Shown: one piece after another, positions 51,739-61,573 of the stretch
Position numbering within the stretch: the first letter of the stretch is position 1
Layout of the letters: each line of letters begins with the position of its first letter
Source: Citrifermentans bremense R1
GTDB taxonomy: Bacteria > Desulfobacterota > Desulfuromonadia > Geobacterales > Geobacteraceae
Length of the DNA stretch: 64,000 nt
Direction of reading: 5' to 3'
Assembly (NCBI RefSeq): GCF_000426865.1
Contig: NZ_AUGE01000017.1
Location: 1 to 64,000 of the forward strand
The notes under the pieces: generated by a model
Databases searched by the model: none
What the model saw: only the letters and a program-made list of their open reading frames with translations
Told to the model about the DNA's origin: nothing
Position numbers and translations under genes: made by a program

Positions 51739-54345
51739 ATGTACAAAAAGATCAGCGACTACGGGATCATCGGCAACATGCACTCGGTCGCCCTCGTCGG
51801 CAACGACGGAGCCATCGACTGGCTCTGCCTGCCGCACCTGGACTCCCCCAGCGTCTTCGCGGCGCTTCTCGACGCCGACGACGGGGGCTCCTTCTCCATC
51901 ACCCCCGAGGGGGAGTGGGACTCGGTCCTTGGCTACCTGGAGGATTCCAACATCCTCGCGGGGCGCTTCCGCACCCGCAACGGAAGCTACACCTTGACCG
52001 ATTTTATGCAGGTGCCGCCGCCGTCGGACCGGGAGCCGCAACCGCACGAGTTCCTGTTGGTGCGCCTGCTGCAGGTCGACCGCGGCCGGGTCCGGGTGAA
52101 GGTCAGCTTCGACCCGAGGTTCGATTACGGCAGGGGGAGGCCGGAGTTCACCATCCTCCCCGGGCAGGGTGTCCTGGCCGCGTCGGGGAGCGAACAGCTG
52201 CGGCTTTGCACCTCCGGCAAGCTTACGCTTAAAAACGGGCACGCGGAAGGGACCTGGGAACTGCGTGAGGGGGAGCGGATCGCCCTGCAGCTTTATTACG
52301 GGAGGTCGGAGCCGGACCGGTTTTCCGAGCTTGATGCCGAGAGGGTGCTGGTGGAGACGCTCGATTTCTGGCGCAACTGGCTGTACGGCAGCGGCACCGG
52401 ATTTTTCAACGACCTGGGGCCGCACCGGGAGCAGGTGATCCGCTCGCTATTGACGCTGAAGCTCTTGACCTACCAGCCGCGCGGCACCATGGCCGCGGCG
52501 GCGACAACCTCACTCCCGGAGACCATCGGCGGGGTGCGCAACTGGGATTACCGCTATTCCTGGGTGCGCGACACCTCCATGGCTCTCGCCGCGCTCTTCG
52601 AGGTTGGGCACGTGAACGAAACGGAGCAGTACCTCGACTGGATCGAGAAGGTCATCGTGAAGAACAAGCAGAACGAGCTGCAGGTGATGTACCGGATGGA
52701 CGGCTCCTCCGATCTGAGCGAATTCGAACTGCGCCACCTTGAGGGGTTCCGCGGCTCCAAGCCGGTCCGCATCGGCAACGGCGCGGCCCCCCAGAAGCAG
52801 TTCAGCATCTACGGCCATGTGCTGATCGGCGCCGACCACCTGGTGAGCCTCAACCGCGAGGTCACCGAAGAGATGTGGCACGGGCTCTGGCTCATGTGCG
52901 AATTCGCCAAGCATCACTGGCGGGAGCCGGATTGGAGCATCTGGGAGATGCGCAGCGATCCCAGGCACTACGTCCACTCGAAGGCCATGTGCGGGATCAC
53001 CCTGGACCGTGGCTTGAGCATCGCGGCGCGGACCGGGCACCAACCCGGCGACGATTGGGAGCGGACGCGCGACGAGATCCGCGACGACGTGATGCGGCAC
53101 GGCTGGAACGCACAGCGGCAGGCCTTCGTGCTCCATTACCAGACCGACGCGCTGGACGCGAGCTCCCTGCTCATGTCCATGAACGGCTTCATCCCCTACG
53201 AAGACCCCCGCATGCTGGCAACGGTCGAGGCGATCCGGCTCGATCTCTCCTACAACGGCTTCACCTACCGCTACCACGCCGACGACGGGTTGCCCGGCCA
53301 GGAAGGGGCCTTCCTCGCCTGCACCCTGTGGCTCATCGCCAATCTGGCCAACCAGCACGAGTTGGAGGAAGCGGAGCTGCTCTTGAACAAGGTGGACGAG
53401 GTAGCGGGCTCCCTGCACCTTCTCGCCGAAGAGTACGATCCCATCTGGCAGGAACAGCTGGGGAATTTCCCTCAGGCCTTCAGCCACGAGGCCTACATCA
53501 CCGCAGTCACCGCCATCACCAAGGTAAGCGGCGAACTGCGCCGCAACCCGAAGCAGCAGCAATACCTGCTGTTGCAGGATGAAGAGAACGAGGTGGAGGC
53601 GGGCTTCGATCCGGTCCTTCTAGCGGAGCTGGTAGACGAGGTAGTGCGGGAGGGGGGGGACCATCCGGGTTACGGGAAAGACAGCGGCGGCCTCGCGGAA
53701 CGGGTGGGGAAAGTGCTGGCCCAACTGCGGTGGTTCGATCTGGCGCGCTTGCAAGAGCGGCAGGAGAAGATCTCCTTCTGGTGCAATCTATTCAACCTCC
53801 TGGTCCTGCACTGGGTGCTTTCCCTGCAGGTGAAGGAATCGGTGCGGGAAGTCCCCCGTTTTTACCGCCGCCTCGGCTGTCGGATAGGGGAGGAGCTGTT
53901 CACCGCCGACATCATCCTGCACGGCATCCTGCGGGGAAACCGCCCATCTCCCGGCTGGCTCACCCCTCCCCTTCCGGCCGGCGATCCCCGCCTTGCCAAC
54001 TCCATCCGGCTCAGCGACCCGCGCTTTCTCTGCGCCATCTGCACCGGGACGGCTTCCTCGGCGCCTATGGCCCCGTTGCGCCCCGAGAGCCTGGACGCTG
54101 ACCTGGACGGCGCGGTACGGAGGTTCCTGGAACGGGAGGCGAAGGTCGATGCGGAGCGCAAGGTGCTGGTGCTGCCGCGGATCTTCAAGTGGTACGACGA
54201 CTTCGGCAAAAGCCCCCACGACGTAGCGGTCTTCGTCGCCGGCTTCCTCGGGGAGGCAGCCGCCCGTCCCATCCGGGAGCATCCGGAATCCTACCAGCTA
54301 GAATATGCGGGGTTCGACTGGAGGGTGCCGACAGGTAGAGCGTAA
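51739..54345 (+). CDS. Glycoside hydrolase family 15 enzyme (glucoamylase/trehalase-like)
   Basis: The protein has 868 residues. The N-terminal super-beta-sandwich domain (about 1-240, beginning YKKISDYGIIGNMHSVALVG) is followed by an (alpha/alpha)6 barrel. GH15 motifs are NWDYRYSWVRDTS near 266, SIWEMRSDPRHYVHSK near 398 (catalytic Glu) and NFPQAFSHEAYI near 575. A C-terminal region of about 250 residues, after the usual end, is helical and of unknown role. There is no signal peptide, so it is cytoplasmic. The substrate would be trehalose or alpha-glucans such as glycogen. Confidence 0.93.
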   Translation: MYKKISDYGIIGNMHSVALVGNDGAIDWLCLPHLDSPSVFAALLDADDGGSFSITPEGEWDSVLGYLEDSNILAGRFRTRNGSYTLTDFMQVPPPSDREPQPHEFLLVRLLQVDRGRVRVKVSFDPRFDYGRGRPEFTILPGQGVLAASGSEQLRLCTSGKLTLKNGHAEGTWELREGERIALQLYYGRSEPDRFSELDAERVLVETLDFWRNWLYGSGTGFFNDLGPHREQVIRSLLTLKLLTYQPRGTMAAAATTSLPETIGGVRNWDYRYSWVRDTSMALAALFEVGHVNETEQYLDWIEKVIVKNKQNELQVMYRMDGSSDLSEFELRHLEGFRGSKPVRIGNGAAPQKQFSIYGHVLIGADHLVSLNREVTEEMWHGLWLMCEFAKHHWREPDWSIWEMRSDPRHYVHSKAMCGITLDRGLSIAARTGHQPGDDWERTRDEIRDDVMRHGWNAQRQAFVLHYQTDALDASSLLMSMNGFIPYEDPRMLATVEAIRLDLSYNGFTYRYHADDGLPGQEGAFLACTLWLIANLANQHELEEAELLLNKVDEVAGSLHLLAEEYDPIWQEQLGNFPQAFSHEAYITAVTAITKVSGELRRNPKQQQYLLLQDEENEVEAGFDPVLLAELVDEVVREGGDHPGYGKDSGGLAERVGKVLAQLRWFDLARLQERQEKISFWCNLFNLLVLHWVLSLQVKESVREVPRFYRRLGCRIGEELFTADIILHGILRGNRPSPGWLTPPLPAGDPRLANSIRLSDPRFLCAICTGTASSAPMAPLRPESLDADLDGAVRRFLEREAKVDAERKVLVLPRIFKWYDDFGKSPHDVAVFVAGFLGEAAARPIREHPESYQLEYAGFDWRVPTGRA

Positions 54346-54396
54346 AAAAAGGGGACAGGCTACTTTATTTTTTTAAAAAGTAGCCTGTCCCCTTTT
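54346..54396. terminator. GGGGACAGG hairpin repeat, copy 2, bidirectional terminator
   Basis: AAGGGGACAGGCTACTTT and AAAGTAGCCTGTCCCCTT form a stem of about 20 bp around a short A/T loop, flanked by A- and T-runs. It sits between the convergent GH15 and FAD-oxidase genes. The same hairpin family is at 33912-33957. Confidence 0.9.
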
Positions 54397-54407
54397 TGTT
54401 GGATGGG

Positions 54408-57338
54408 TCATTTTGCCGGAGCAGGGAGGAGGGCGCGGGTGAAGGCTAGCTGCAGCAGTTCCGCCGTGTGCAGCGCCCTTTTCCCGCACCCCTGCTGTAT
54501 CTGGGTGCGGCAGCTGAAGCCGTCGGCTACGATGTAGGTCTCCGCCCCCGCATCCCTCACCGCCGGCAGCAGGTTGGCCTCGGCTATCTTCATGGAGATT
54601 TCGTACTTCCCGCTTTCGAAACCGAACGATCCCGCCATGCCGCAGCACCCCTTTTCCGGCTCTTCTACCGAAAGCCCCATCTTCGCCAACAGCTCGTGCG
54701 CAGCCTTCGCGTGCAGGCTCAACACCGATTTCTCGTGGCAGTGCGCCTGAAGCAGGACCTTGCCCGGGAGGTCTGGGGGCGTAAGCCCTTCATGCTGCAC
54801 GAACTCGCTCATGAGGAAGGTGTGCGCTGTCAGCCGCTTCCCGTCCTGGTGTTCGGGGAGCAGTTCCGGAAGCTCGTCGCGAAAGACAGCTGCGGTGCTC
54901 GGCTCCAGTACCACCACCGGAATCCCGCGGCGCACGTACGGGCTCAACAGGTCGATCACCTCTTCCAGGCGCTTCAAGGCGTAGTCGAGCATCCCGTAAT
55001 CCATCGGTGGGCGCACGGCCGGCGGGTTCTCGTCGGGGACGCTCACCCGGTAGCCGAAGCGCTCCAGCACCTCAAAGGCGGCGTTAAGTATTTCTGGGTA
55101 GAAGCAGTCGTTGAAGATATCGGGGTAGAGCACCACCTCCTTCCCCTTTTGCTCCGGCTGCTTCTCCTGGCGCCGGTAGGCTGAGGTGAAGCTCTCGGGA
55201 GCGAAGGTGGGCATGCTCCGCTCGAAGGCGATGCCGCCGATCCACTTCACCGCCCCTGACAAAAGCGGGGCGTGGCTCACCAGGTTGGCCAGCCGCGGCA
55301 TCCCCGCGCCGAGCCGTCCCCAGATGCCGAAGAGCCCCATGGAATAGGCGGGGCGGGGACGCAGGCGGTGATTGTAGTAATGGTGGAGAAACTCCGCCTT
55401 GTAGGCGGCCATGTCGACGTTGACCGGGCACTCCCCCTTGCATCCCTTGCAGGAGAGGCAGAGTTCCAGCGCGTCCAGCACCTCGGTGCTTCGCCAGCCG
55501 TCCTTGATGAAATCGCGCCGGAACATCTCGAAGAGAAGGTGCGCCCTCCCCCTCGTGGTGTGCTGTTCCTCGCGTGTCGCCTGGAAGCTCGGGCACATGA
55601 AGGCGTTGTGGGTCCGGCGGCACTCCCCTACTCCGACGCAACGCAAGGTCGCCCTGGCGAAACTGGTCTCGTCTGTGGGAAAGCGGAAGCGGGTCTCCGG
55701 CTGCCAGGGATCGTAATTCACCCCCAGCCTCAGGTTCTGGTCCGGGTGATACGGGTCCACCACCTTCCCCGGGTTCATCTTCCACTGCGGATCCCACAGA
55801 CCCTTGAACTGCCGGAAGGCCTCGATCAATTCGTCGCCGTACATCTTGCGCAGATAGAGCGCCTTCGATTGACCGTCCCCATGCTCGGCGGAAAAGGAGC
55901 CGCCGTAGCTGACCACGAGGTCGGAGGCGTGGTCGAGGAAGGAGCTGAAGTTGGCCACCCCTTCCGCGGATAAGAGGTCGAAGGAGATGCGGCAATGGAT
56001 GCAGCCGTCGCCGAAGTGGCCGTAGAGGGAGGCGTTCAGCCCGTGCCGGTCGAGAAGCTTGCGGAACTCGCGCAGGTAGGCGCCGATCTTCTCAGGGGCC
56101 ACCGCCGCGTCCTCCCAGCCGGGCCAGCTAAGGGGGAACCCGGGGACGTTCGCCGTCGCGCCGAGCCCCGACTCCCGCACCTCCCAGATCATCTTCTCTT
56201 CCTTCTCGTCGAAGAAGAGCTTCATGCTGGGCGGGTCTTTCAGCTTCTTGAGCGCCTCCATGGCGTCTTTCGCCTTCCGGTCCGACTCCTCCTCCGTCTC
56301 GCCTCCGAACTCCACCAGGAGCCACCCTTTCCCCTCCGGCAGCAGTTGGATGTCCTCCGGGTGCAGCTTCTTTATCTTCATGAAGTGGATCAGGAGATCG
56401 TCCAGCCCTTCCAGGCCCACCGGCTCGAACTTCAGGATCTCAGGCACGTGGTCGCCGGCGGAGTAGACGTCGGGATAGCCCAGCAAGAGGATGGAACGGG
56501 CGGGGGGGCTGTGCACCAGGCGCACCTTCGCCGCCAGGATGGTGACGCAGGTCCCTTCGGTCCCGACGAGAGCGTGCGCCACGTTGAAGCCGTTCTCCGG
56601 GAGCAGCTCGTCCAGGTTGTAGCCCGAGACCCGGCGCGGGATCTTCGGGTACCTCTCGCGTATCCTCTTAGCCTGCCGGTCCCGTATCGACTTGAGCCCC
56701 GCATAGATCTCCCCGCGCCGCCCACCCTGGGCGATGATCTCCTCCAGTTCCCGGTCCGTCGTCTCTCCCACCGTCATCCGGACCCCGTCGTAGGTGATCA
56801 CGTCGAGTTCCAGGATGTTGTCCACCGTGCGCCCGGCCATGACCGAATGGACGCCGCAGGAGTTGTTGCCGATCATGCCCCCCAGGGTGTTGTGGGTGTG
56901 CGTGGCGGGATCGGGCCCGAAGGTGAGGTGGTAGTTTTCGGCCTGTTCCCTGAGTTGGTCCAGGATCACCCCGGGCTCCACCCAGGCGAACCCCTTCTCT
57001 GGGTCGAGCTCCAGAATCCGGTTCAGGTATTTCGAGTGGTCGATGACGACGGCCACGTTGCAGGTCTGGCCGCAGAGCCCCGTGCCGCCGCCGCGGGATA
57101 CCACCGGCGCGCCGTGACGGTGGCAGATCTCCAGGGTCTTGACCACCGCCTCGGTGGTTCTGGGGAGCACCACCCCGATGGGGATCTGGCGGTAGTTGGA
57201 GGCGTCTGTCGCGTAGAGGGCGCGGCTTCCGACGTCGAAGCGGACCTCGGCGTCCACCGCGTACCTGAGATCGGCCTCCAGCGCTCCCGGGTTCAGTTGG
57301 GTCGCGACGAATATCTCGTTCTCCTCAGGCTGGGGCAT
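54408..57338 (-). CDS. Fused FAD-linked oxidase / Fe-S (GlcD-GlcF, D-lactate dehydrogenase YdiJ type)
   Basis: The protein has 976 residues. A PCMH-type FAD domain (about 35-270, with RGGGTGLCGQ and GGMIGNNSCGVHS) precedes the FAD-oxidase C-terminal domain (about 290-550). Cys motifs CVGVGECRR and LCLSCKGCKGECPV coordinate Fe-S clusters. Two CCG-type segments close the protein (AHCHEKSVL, KGCCGMAGSFG). It should oxidise a 2-hydroxyacid such as D-lactate or 2-hydroxyglutarate and pass electrons to quinone or another carrier. GGAGG precedes the ATG. The enolase-family and PoxB-like genes lie upstream on the same strand. Confidence 0.94.
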   Translation of the reverse strand: MPQPEENEIFVATQLNPGALEADLRYAVDAEVRFDVGSRALYATDASNYRQIPIGVVLPRTTEAVVKTLEICHRHGAPVVSRGGGTGLCGQTCNVAVVIDHSKYLNRILELDPEKGFAWVEPGVILDQLREQAENYHLTFGPDPATHTHNTLGGMIGNNSCGVHSVMAGRTVDNILELDVITYDGVRMTVGETTDRELEEIIAQGGRRGEIYAGLKSIRDRQAKRIRERYPKIPRRVSGYNLDELLPENGFNVAHALVGTEGTCVTILAAKVRLVHSPPARSILLLGYPDVYSAGDHVPEILKFEPVGLEGLDDLLIHFMKIKKLHPEDIQLLPEGKGWLLVEFGGETEEESDRKAKDAMEALKKLKDPPSMKLFFDEKEEKMIWEVRESGLGATANVPGFPLSWPGWEDAAVAPEKIGAYLREFRKLLDRHGLNASLYGHFGDGCIHCRISFDLLSAEGVANFSSFLDHASDLVVSYGGSFSAEHGDGQSKALYLRKMYGDELIEAFRQFKGLWDPQWKMNPGKVVDPYHPDQNLRLGVNYDPWQPETRFRFPTDETSFARATLRCVGVGECRRTHNAFMCPSFQATREEQHTTRGRAHLLFEMFRRDFIKDGWRSTEVLDALELCLSCKGCKGECPVNVDMAAYKAEFLHHYYNHRLRPRPAYSMGLFGIWGRLGAGMPRLANLVSHAPLLSGAVKWIGGIAFERSMPTFAPESFTSAYRRQEKQPEQKGKEVVLYPDIFNDCFYPEILNAAFEVLERFGYRVSVPDENPPAVRPPMDYGMLDYALKRLEEVIDLLSPYVRRGIPVVVLEPSTAAVFRDELPELLPEHQDGKRLTAHTFLMSEFVQHEGLTPPDLPGKVLLQAHCHEKSVLSLHAKAAHELLAKMGLSVEEPEKGCCGMAGSFGFESGKYEISMKIAEANLLPAVRDAGAETYIVADGFSCRTQIQQGCGKRALHTAELLQLAFTRALLPAPAK

Positions 57339-57372
57339 GGCAGGACCCTCCTTTGTTTGATCGTGCGCGGGG

Positions 57373-58464
57373 TCAGACCCTGAAGTGGCGGGCCTCCCCC
57401 TCCCTCAGTTCGATCCCGAGGCCGGGGCGGCCGCGGTCGGGCGCGAGCTTCCCCTCAACCGGCTGGATGAAGCCGTCGAAGAGCATGCTCTCGATCCTCG
57501 CATGGTCGTGGAAGTATTCCAGGTGCCGCAGAGAGGACGCGGCGCAGCAGGGGTGGATATGCAGCGAGGGGGCGCAATGCGCCGAAAATGGTAGGTGATG
57601 GCTTTCGCAGAGAGTCGCCGCCTGGAGAAAACCGGTGATGCCGCAGCGCGTGGCGTCCGCCTGCAGCACGTCGACCGCGCCCGCCTCTAACATGCGGCGA
57701 AAGTACGGGATGGTGAAGCCGTACTCTCCCGCGGCGATCTCCATGCCAGCCGGGGCCCGGTCCCGCAGGAGCCTGAGCCCCTCCAGGTCGTGATGGACCA
57801 CCGGCTCCTCGAACCAGGAAACGCCGGCGGCCGTTACCGCCTTTGCCAGCGCCAGGGCCTCTTTGCGCTGGTAGGCGCCGTTGGCGTCGATGAAGAGTCC
57901 GGCATCCGGCCCCACCGCGATGCGCGCCGCCCGGACCCGCTCCGGGTCCGCCGCAGGGTCCGTCCCGATCTTCATCTTGACCTGTGGTATTCCCGCCTGC
58001 ACCCATCCGGCCAGCTGACGCTGCAGTTTGTCGATGCTGTAGGAGGTGAACCCTCCGCTGCCATACACCGGAACCGCCTCCCGGGCCGCCCCCAGGAGGT
58101 CCACTACGGAAAGGCCCAGGAGCTTCCCCTTCAGGTCCCAGAGCGCCGCATCCACCGCGGATATGGCGAGCATGGCTATTCCCGGTTCGCCCAGGTTCCT
58201 GACCCCATCCAGCATCAGGCGCCAGCAGCAGGGGATATCGACGGGGTTCCTGCCGGTGATGATCTGGGCGAGCTTGCCGGTAACCAGGGTGGCGGCGGCT
58301 GCGGCGGCGTAACTGTAGCCGAACCCTCGCGCGCCGCCTCCCTGGATATGCACCGTTACGAGAGTGGTCGAGTCCCAGCGGTAACTCCCGTCGCTTTCCG
58401 GGTCCTCGGTCGGGATCCTGTAGGCCTTGGCTTCAACCTGCTCTATCTTCGCATCCGCTGCCAT
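57373..58464 (-). CDS. Mandelate racemase/muconate-lactonizing (enolase superfamily) enzyme
   Basis: This 363-residue enzyme has KMK at 163-165 (catalytic Lys pair), metal ligands Asp193 in DANG, Glu219 in FEEP and Glu247 in AGEYG, and a late His in the HCAPSLHIHP region. Such enzymes abstract the alpha-proton of a carboxylate, racemising, dehydrating or cycloisomerising it. It lies in a run with an oxidase and a PoxB-like enzyme, which suggests sugar-acid or hydroxyacid catabolism. GGAGG precedes the ATG, 16 bases after the TPP gene stop. Confidence 0.92.
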   Translation of the reverse strand: MAADAKIEQVEAKAYRIPTEDPESDGSYRWDSTTLVTVHIQGGGARGFGYSYAAAAAATLVTGKLAQIITGRNPVDIPCCWRLMLDGVRNLGEPGIAMLAISAVDAALWDLKGKLLGLSVVDLLGAAREAVPVYGSGGFTSYSIDKLQRQLAGWVQAGIPQVKMKIGTDPAADPERVRAARIAVGPDAGLFIDANGAYQRKEALALAKAVTAAGVSWFEEPVVHHDLEGLRLLRDRAPAGMEIAAGEYGFTIPYFRRMLEAGAVDVLQADATRCGITGFLQAATLCESHHLPFSAHCAPSLHIHPCCAASSLRHLEYFHDHARIESMLFDGFIQPVEGKLAPDRGRPGLGIELREGEARHFRV

Positions 58465-58480
58465 GGCGCCTCCCGTGCGG

Positions 58481-60274
58481 CTACTCTTCTCTGCGCGGCA
58501 GCAGGGTCGACATCATCTGCTTCACCGATTGGGTGATGATGCCGCCCAGGTTGGGATCCCCCTTGGCGAGGGAGAACATGAAACCCTTGGCCTGTTCGAA
58601 GGTGATGTGCGGCGGAAGCGGCGGCACGTCCGGGTCGCAATGCGCGTCGATGACCACCGGCCGGTCCGCGTTCAGGGCATGGTCCCAGGCGGCCCCGATC
58701 AGTTGCGGGTCGTCCAGCTCGATCCCCTGCAATCCCAGCATCTCGGCGTAGCGCGCGTACGGGAAGGGGGGGATGTCCTGAGAGCCGCTGAACTTGCGGT
58801 CGCCGCTCATGACCCGCTGCTCCCAAGTCACCTGGTTCAGGTCCTTGTTGTCCAGAACCAGGATCGCCAGGCGCGGGTTGCTCCAGCTTTTCCAGCTCTT
58901 GGCGATGGTGACGAGCCCGTTGATGCCGAGCATCTGCATGGCGCCGTCTCCCACCATGGCGACTACGGTGCGGTCCGGGTGGTTCATCTTTGCGGCAGTC
59001 GCGTACGGAACGCCGGGGCACATGGTGGCGAGCCCCCCGGATAGGGAGGCCATCATCCCCGAGCGGATGCGGAGGTCGCGGGCGTACCAGTTGGCCGCCG
59101 AGCCCGAGTCGCAGGTGAGGATGCAGTTGTCGGGGAGGCGCGAGGAGAGCTCCCAGAAAAGGCGCTGCGGGTTGATCGGGTTGGCCGAGAGCATGGCGCG
59201 CGCCTGCATGATCTCCCACCACTCGCGGACGTTCTTCTCAATCCCCTGCAGCCAGCCGCGGTCGCTCTTTCTTTCCAATAGCGGAATCAACGCCCTCAGG
59301 GTAAGGAGAGTATCCCCCTGCAGGTTCACCTCCATGGGGTAGCGCAGCCCCAGCATGCGCGGGCTGATGTCGATCTGCACGCCACGCGCCTGCCCCTCCT
59401 TGGGGAGGAACTCGGAGTACGGGAAGCCGCTGCCAACCATGAGGAGCGTGTCGCACTCCATCATCATCTCCCAGCTGGGTTTCGTGCCCAAAAGCCCGAT
59501 GGAGCCGGTGACGAAGGGGAGATCGTCCGGGACCACCGCCTTGCCGAGGAGCGCCTTGGCGACCCCGGCACCCAGGATGTCGGCGGCGATGGCGACTTCG
59601 TCCGAAGCGCCCAGCGCCCCGGCTCCCACCAGCATCGCTACTTTCTTGCCCTCGTTCAGGACCTCCGCCGCCCGCGCCAGGTCGTCGCGCGCAGGCGTCA
59701 CGTCGGGTCGGCTGAAGCCAAGGCCGGTGAAGGTGGTGCCGTGTTTGCGCTCCGGCGACTCCACCGCCTCCATCTCCTGCACGTTGTTGGGGAGGATGAC
59801 GCAGGTCACGGTCCGCTCCGCGAGCGCGATCCGGATGGCCCGGTCGATCAGGTGGCGGATCTGGGAAGGATCGCTCGCCATGTGCACGTAGTGGTGCGCG
59901 ACGTCCTTGAAAAGCGAGATGAGGTCAACCTCCTGCTGGTAATCGGACCCCAGCGCCGTGGTCCCCTGCTGACCCACGATTGCCACCACCGGCTGGTGGT
60001 CGAGTTTCGCGTCGTAGAGGCCGTTTAAGAGATGTATGGCGCCCGGCCCCGAAGTCGCGATGCAGATCCCTACCTCGCCGGTGAACTTGGCATGGGCGCA
60101 GGCGAGGAAGGCCGCCTCCTCCTCGTGGCGCGCCTGGATGAACTCGACGCGCTCCACCTGCTTGCGTAAAGCCGCCATGACGCCGTTGATCCCGTCGCCA
60201 GGGTAGCCGTACACACGCCGCACCCCCCAATCGTAAAGCCGCTGCACCAGGTAATCGCTCGTTGTCGTTGCCAT
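58481..60274 (-). CDS. PoxB-like thiamine-diphosphate enzyme (pyruvate oxidase/acetolactate synthase family)
   Basis: The protein has 597 residues from ATG 60274 (GGAGG four bases upstream; the frame is open 15 codons further). The activating Glu is in ARHEEEAAF. The central domain binds FAD or its relic (LVGAGALGAS). The ThDP motif is GDGAMQMLGINGLVT with DNKDLN. It most resembles pyruvate:quinone-type oxidases and the poorly characterised ThDP-requiring enzymes found beside general-stress genes. The C-terminus lacks a clear membrane-binding helix. Substrate is probably pyruvate or another 2-oxoacid. Confidence 0.9.
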   Translation of the reverse strand: MATTTSDYLVQRLYDWGVRRVYGYPGDGINGVMAALRKQVERVEFIQARHEEEAAFLACAHAKFTGEVGICIATSGPGAIHLLNGLYDAKLDHQPVVAIVGQQGTTALGSDYQQEVDLISLFKDVAHHYVHMASDPSQIRHLIDRAIRIALAERTVTCVILPNNVQEMEAVESPERKHGTTFTGLGFSRPDVTPARDDLARAAEVLNEGKKVAMLVGAGALGASDEVAIAADILGAGVAKALLGKAVVPDDLPFVTGSIGLLGTKPSWEMMMECDTLLMVGSGFPYSEFLPKEGQARGVQIDISPRMLGLRYPMEVNLQGDTLLTLRALIPLLERKSDRGWLQGIEKNVREWWEIMQARAMLSANPINPQRLFWELSSRLPDNCILTCDSGSAANWYARDLRIRSGMMASLSGGLATMCPGVPYATAAKMNHPDRTVVAMVGDGAMQMLGINGLVTIAKSWKSWSNPRLAILVLDNKDLNQVTWEQRVMSGDRKFSGSQDIPPFPYARYAEMLGLQGIELDDPQLIGAAWDHALNADRPVVIDAHCDPDVPPLPPHITFEQAKGFMFSLAKGDPNLGGIITQSVKQMMSTLLPRREE

Positions 60275-60422
60275 GACGCCTCCATGTGCGGTCCCGTTTC
60301 GCAAGGCCTCGTTAGCCAAGGGTGCGAAAGGGTCGCTAGCTCCTGCTCTTATTTATTAACAGTCGCTAATTCTTTCCAAATATCATGAGATGTCAAGCAG
60401 GAAGGTGGTTGGGCTGACCGGC

Positions 60423-60460
60423 AAAAAAACAGGGGGTACGGCGAAATGCCGTACCCCCTG
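60423..60460 (-). terminator. Terminator after the two-receiver protein gene
   Basis: On the minus strand a 13-bp stem CAGGGGGTACGGC / GCCGTACCCCCTG with a 5-nt loop is followed by seven T residues. It is 32 bases after the stop. Confidence 0.94.
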
Positions 60461-60492
60461 GGGGTGGTTGAAACGGGTGGGGAGCCTTTACT

Positions 60493-61269
60493 TTATTCCT
60501 TGCCCCTCTTGAAATAGGCGAGGAACTCCTGGCGGCTGAGCCAGCTCTTCCTGACCAGATGTTCGATGCTGCGGCTCATCGCCATCCTCTCTCCTTCCTT
60601 CATCGCCCCCTTCAAAAGCACGAAGAAGGGGATGTTGCGGGTCTGCGGGTAAAGGCGGAAACGCTCCAGGAGCTCGAAGGAAGCCTGGTCCGGAAGCATG
60701 AGCGCGCAGAAAATCATGTAAGGGTGCACGATGGTCCCCAGCGCCACGGCCTCCTTGCCGGTATAGGCGTTGACAACCTCGAAGCCGAGTTTGGTTATGG
60801 CGTGTTGGACATCCTCCTCCCCCTTGCGGGTCACCATCATCACCTGAAGATCGTAGTCGTCCGACTCGTCGGTGAGACCGAACTGCTTGAGCTTCTTGGC
60901 CAGGTACTTCTGGTCGATCGGGAGGGTAAAGAAACCGGCTACCGGGAACACGGCCCCCACCTGCCCTATCTCGGAGAGGTACATGGGGAGGATCGGGATC
61001 TCCCGCGTCTCGGGGTTTTCCTTCAGGGCAAGGAGCACACCCCACCCGTCGTCCGACCACGGGGAAAGATCCAGCAGAACCGCCTTCGGAGTGCAGTTGG
61101 CCAGTTCGGAAACCTTCGCCGTCCTGGCGCGGTGCCCTCCCTCGGCCAGGTAACTGCACACGACGGCCCCCCTCTCGACCCTGTCCCCGAGCCCAAGGAT
61201 CCAGAGTTCACGCTCATCACATTCAATCATCCGCACTCCCTTTTCCAGTTTGATTTTTGTCTCTTCCAT
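60493..61269 (-). CDS. Two tandem receiver-like domains, degenerate
   Basis: This 258-residue protein has no DNA-binding or enzyme domain. Residues about 20-130 resemble a receiver with VLLDLSPWSDD (phospho-acceptor Asp near 72) and a Lys-containing end. Residues about 140-240 resemble a second receiver, but at the acceptor position the sequence is PYMIFCALMLPD, so the Asp is lost. It may act as a phosphate sink or adaptor. AAGGGGGCAACA precedes the ATG. It has its own terminator and divergent promoter region shared with the DUF362 gene. Confidence 0.7.
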   Translation of the reverse strand: MEETKIKLEKGVRMIECDERELWILGLGDRVERGAVVCSYLAEGGHRARTAKVSELANCTPKAVLLDLSPWSDDGWGVLLALKENPETREIPILPMYLSEIGQVGAVFPVAGFFTLPIDQKYLAKKLKQFGLTDESDDYDLQVMMVTRKGEEDVQHAITKLGFEVVNAYTGKEAVALGTIVHPYMIFCALMLPDQASFELLERFRLYPQTRNIPFFVLLKGAMKEGERMAMSRSIEHLVRKSWLSRQEFLAYFKRGKE

Positions 61270-61337
61270 TGTTGCCCCCTTCCTCTTTCGAGGAGCCTGG
61301 AGAGCTAAAGGTTCCGGCTTCTTAATGGTGCGAGGAT

Positions 61338-61378
61338 CATTACATCAGCCATCGCCTGAACCGGAACCGGATGTAATG
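61338..61378. repeat. Inverted repeat in the divergent gap
   Basis: CATTACATC and GATGTAATG, nine perfect pairs, are separated by 23 bases containing the palindrome CCGGAACCGG. It lies in the 304-bp gap 61270-61573 between the receiver-like gene and the DUF362 gene. No other feature is evident there. Confidence 0.6.
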
Positions 61379-61573
61379 CCGCTACTGGCGGCTCTTCGCC
61401 TTTATTCCGTATCTGGTCCGGTCAGAATTTTTAATAAATAACATATTTTACGGCCACGGCAAGAAAAAGTTGGCGACTGTTGAATTGGCGCCGGATATGT
61501 GATACCAATCGCAATCATTAAAAGTTCGGGGAGCCGGCAGAGGGTATGCCGGGGACTCAAGGAGGGGTAGACG

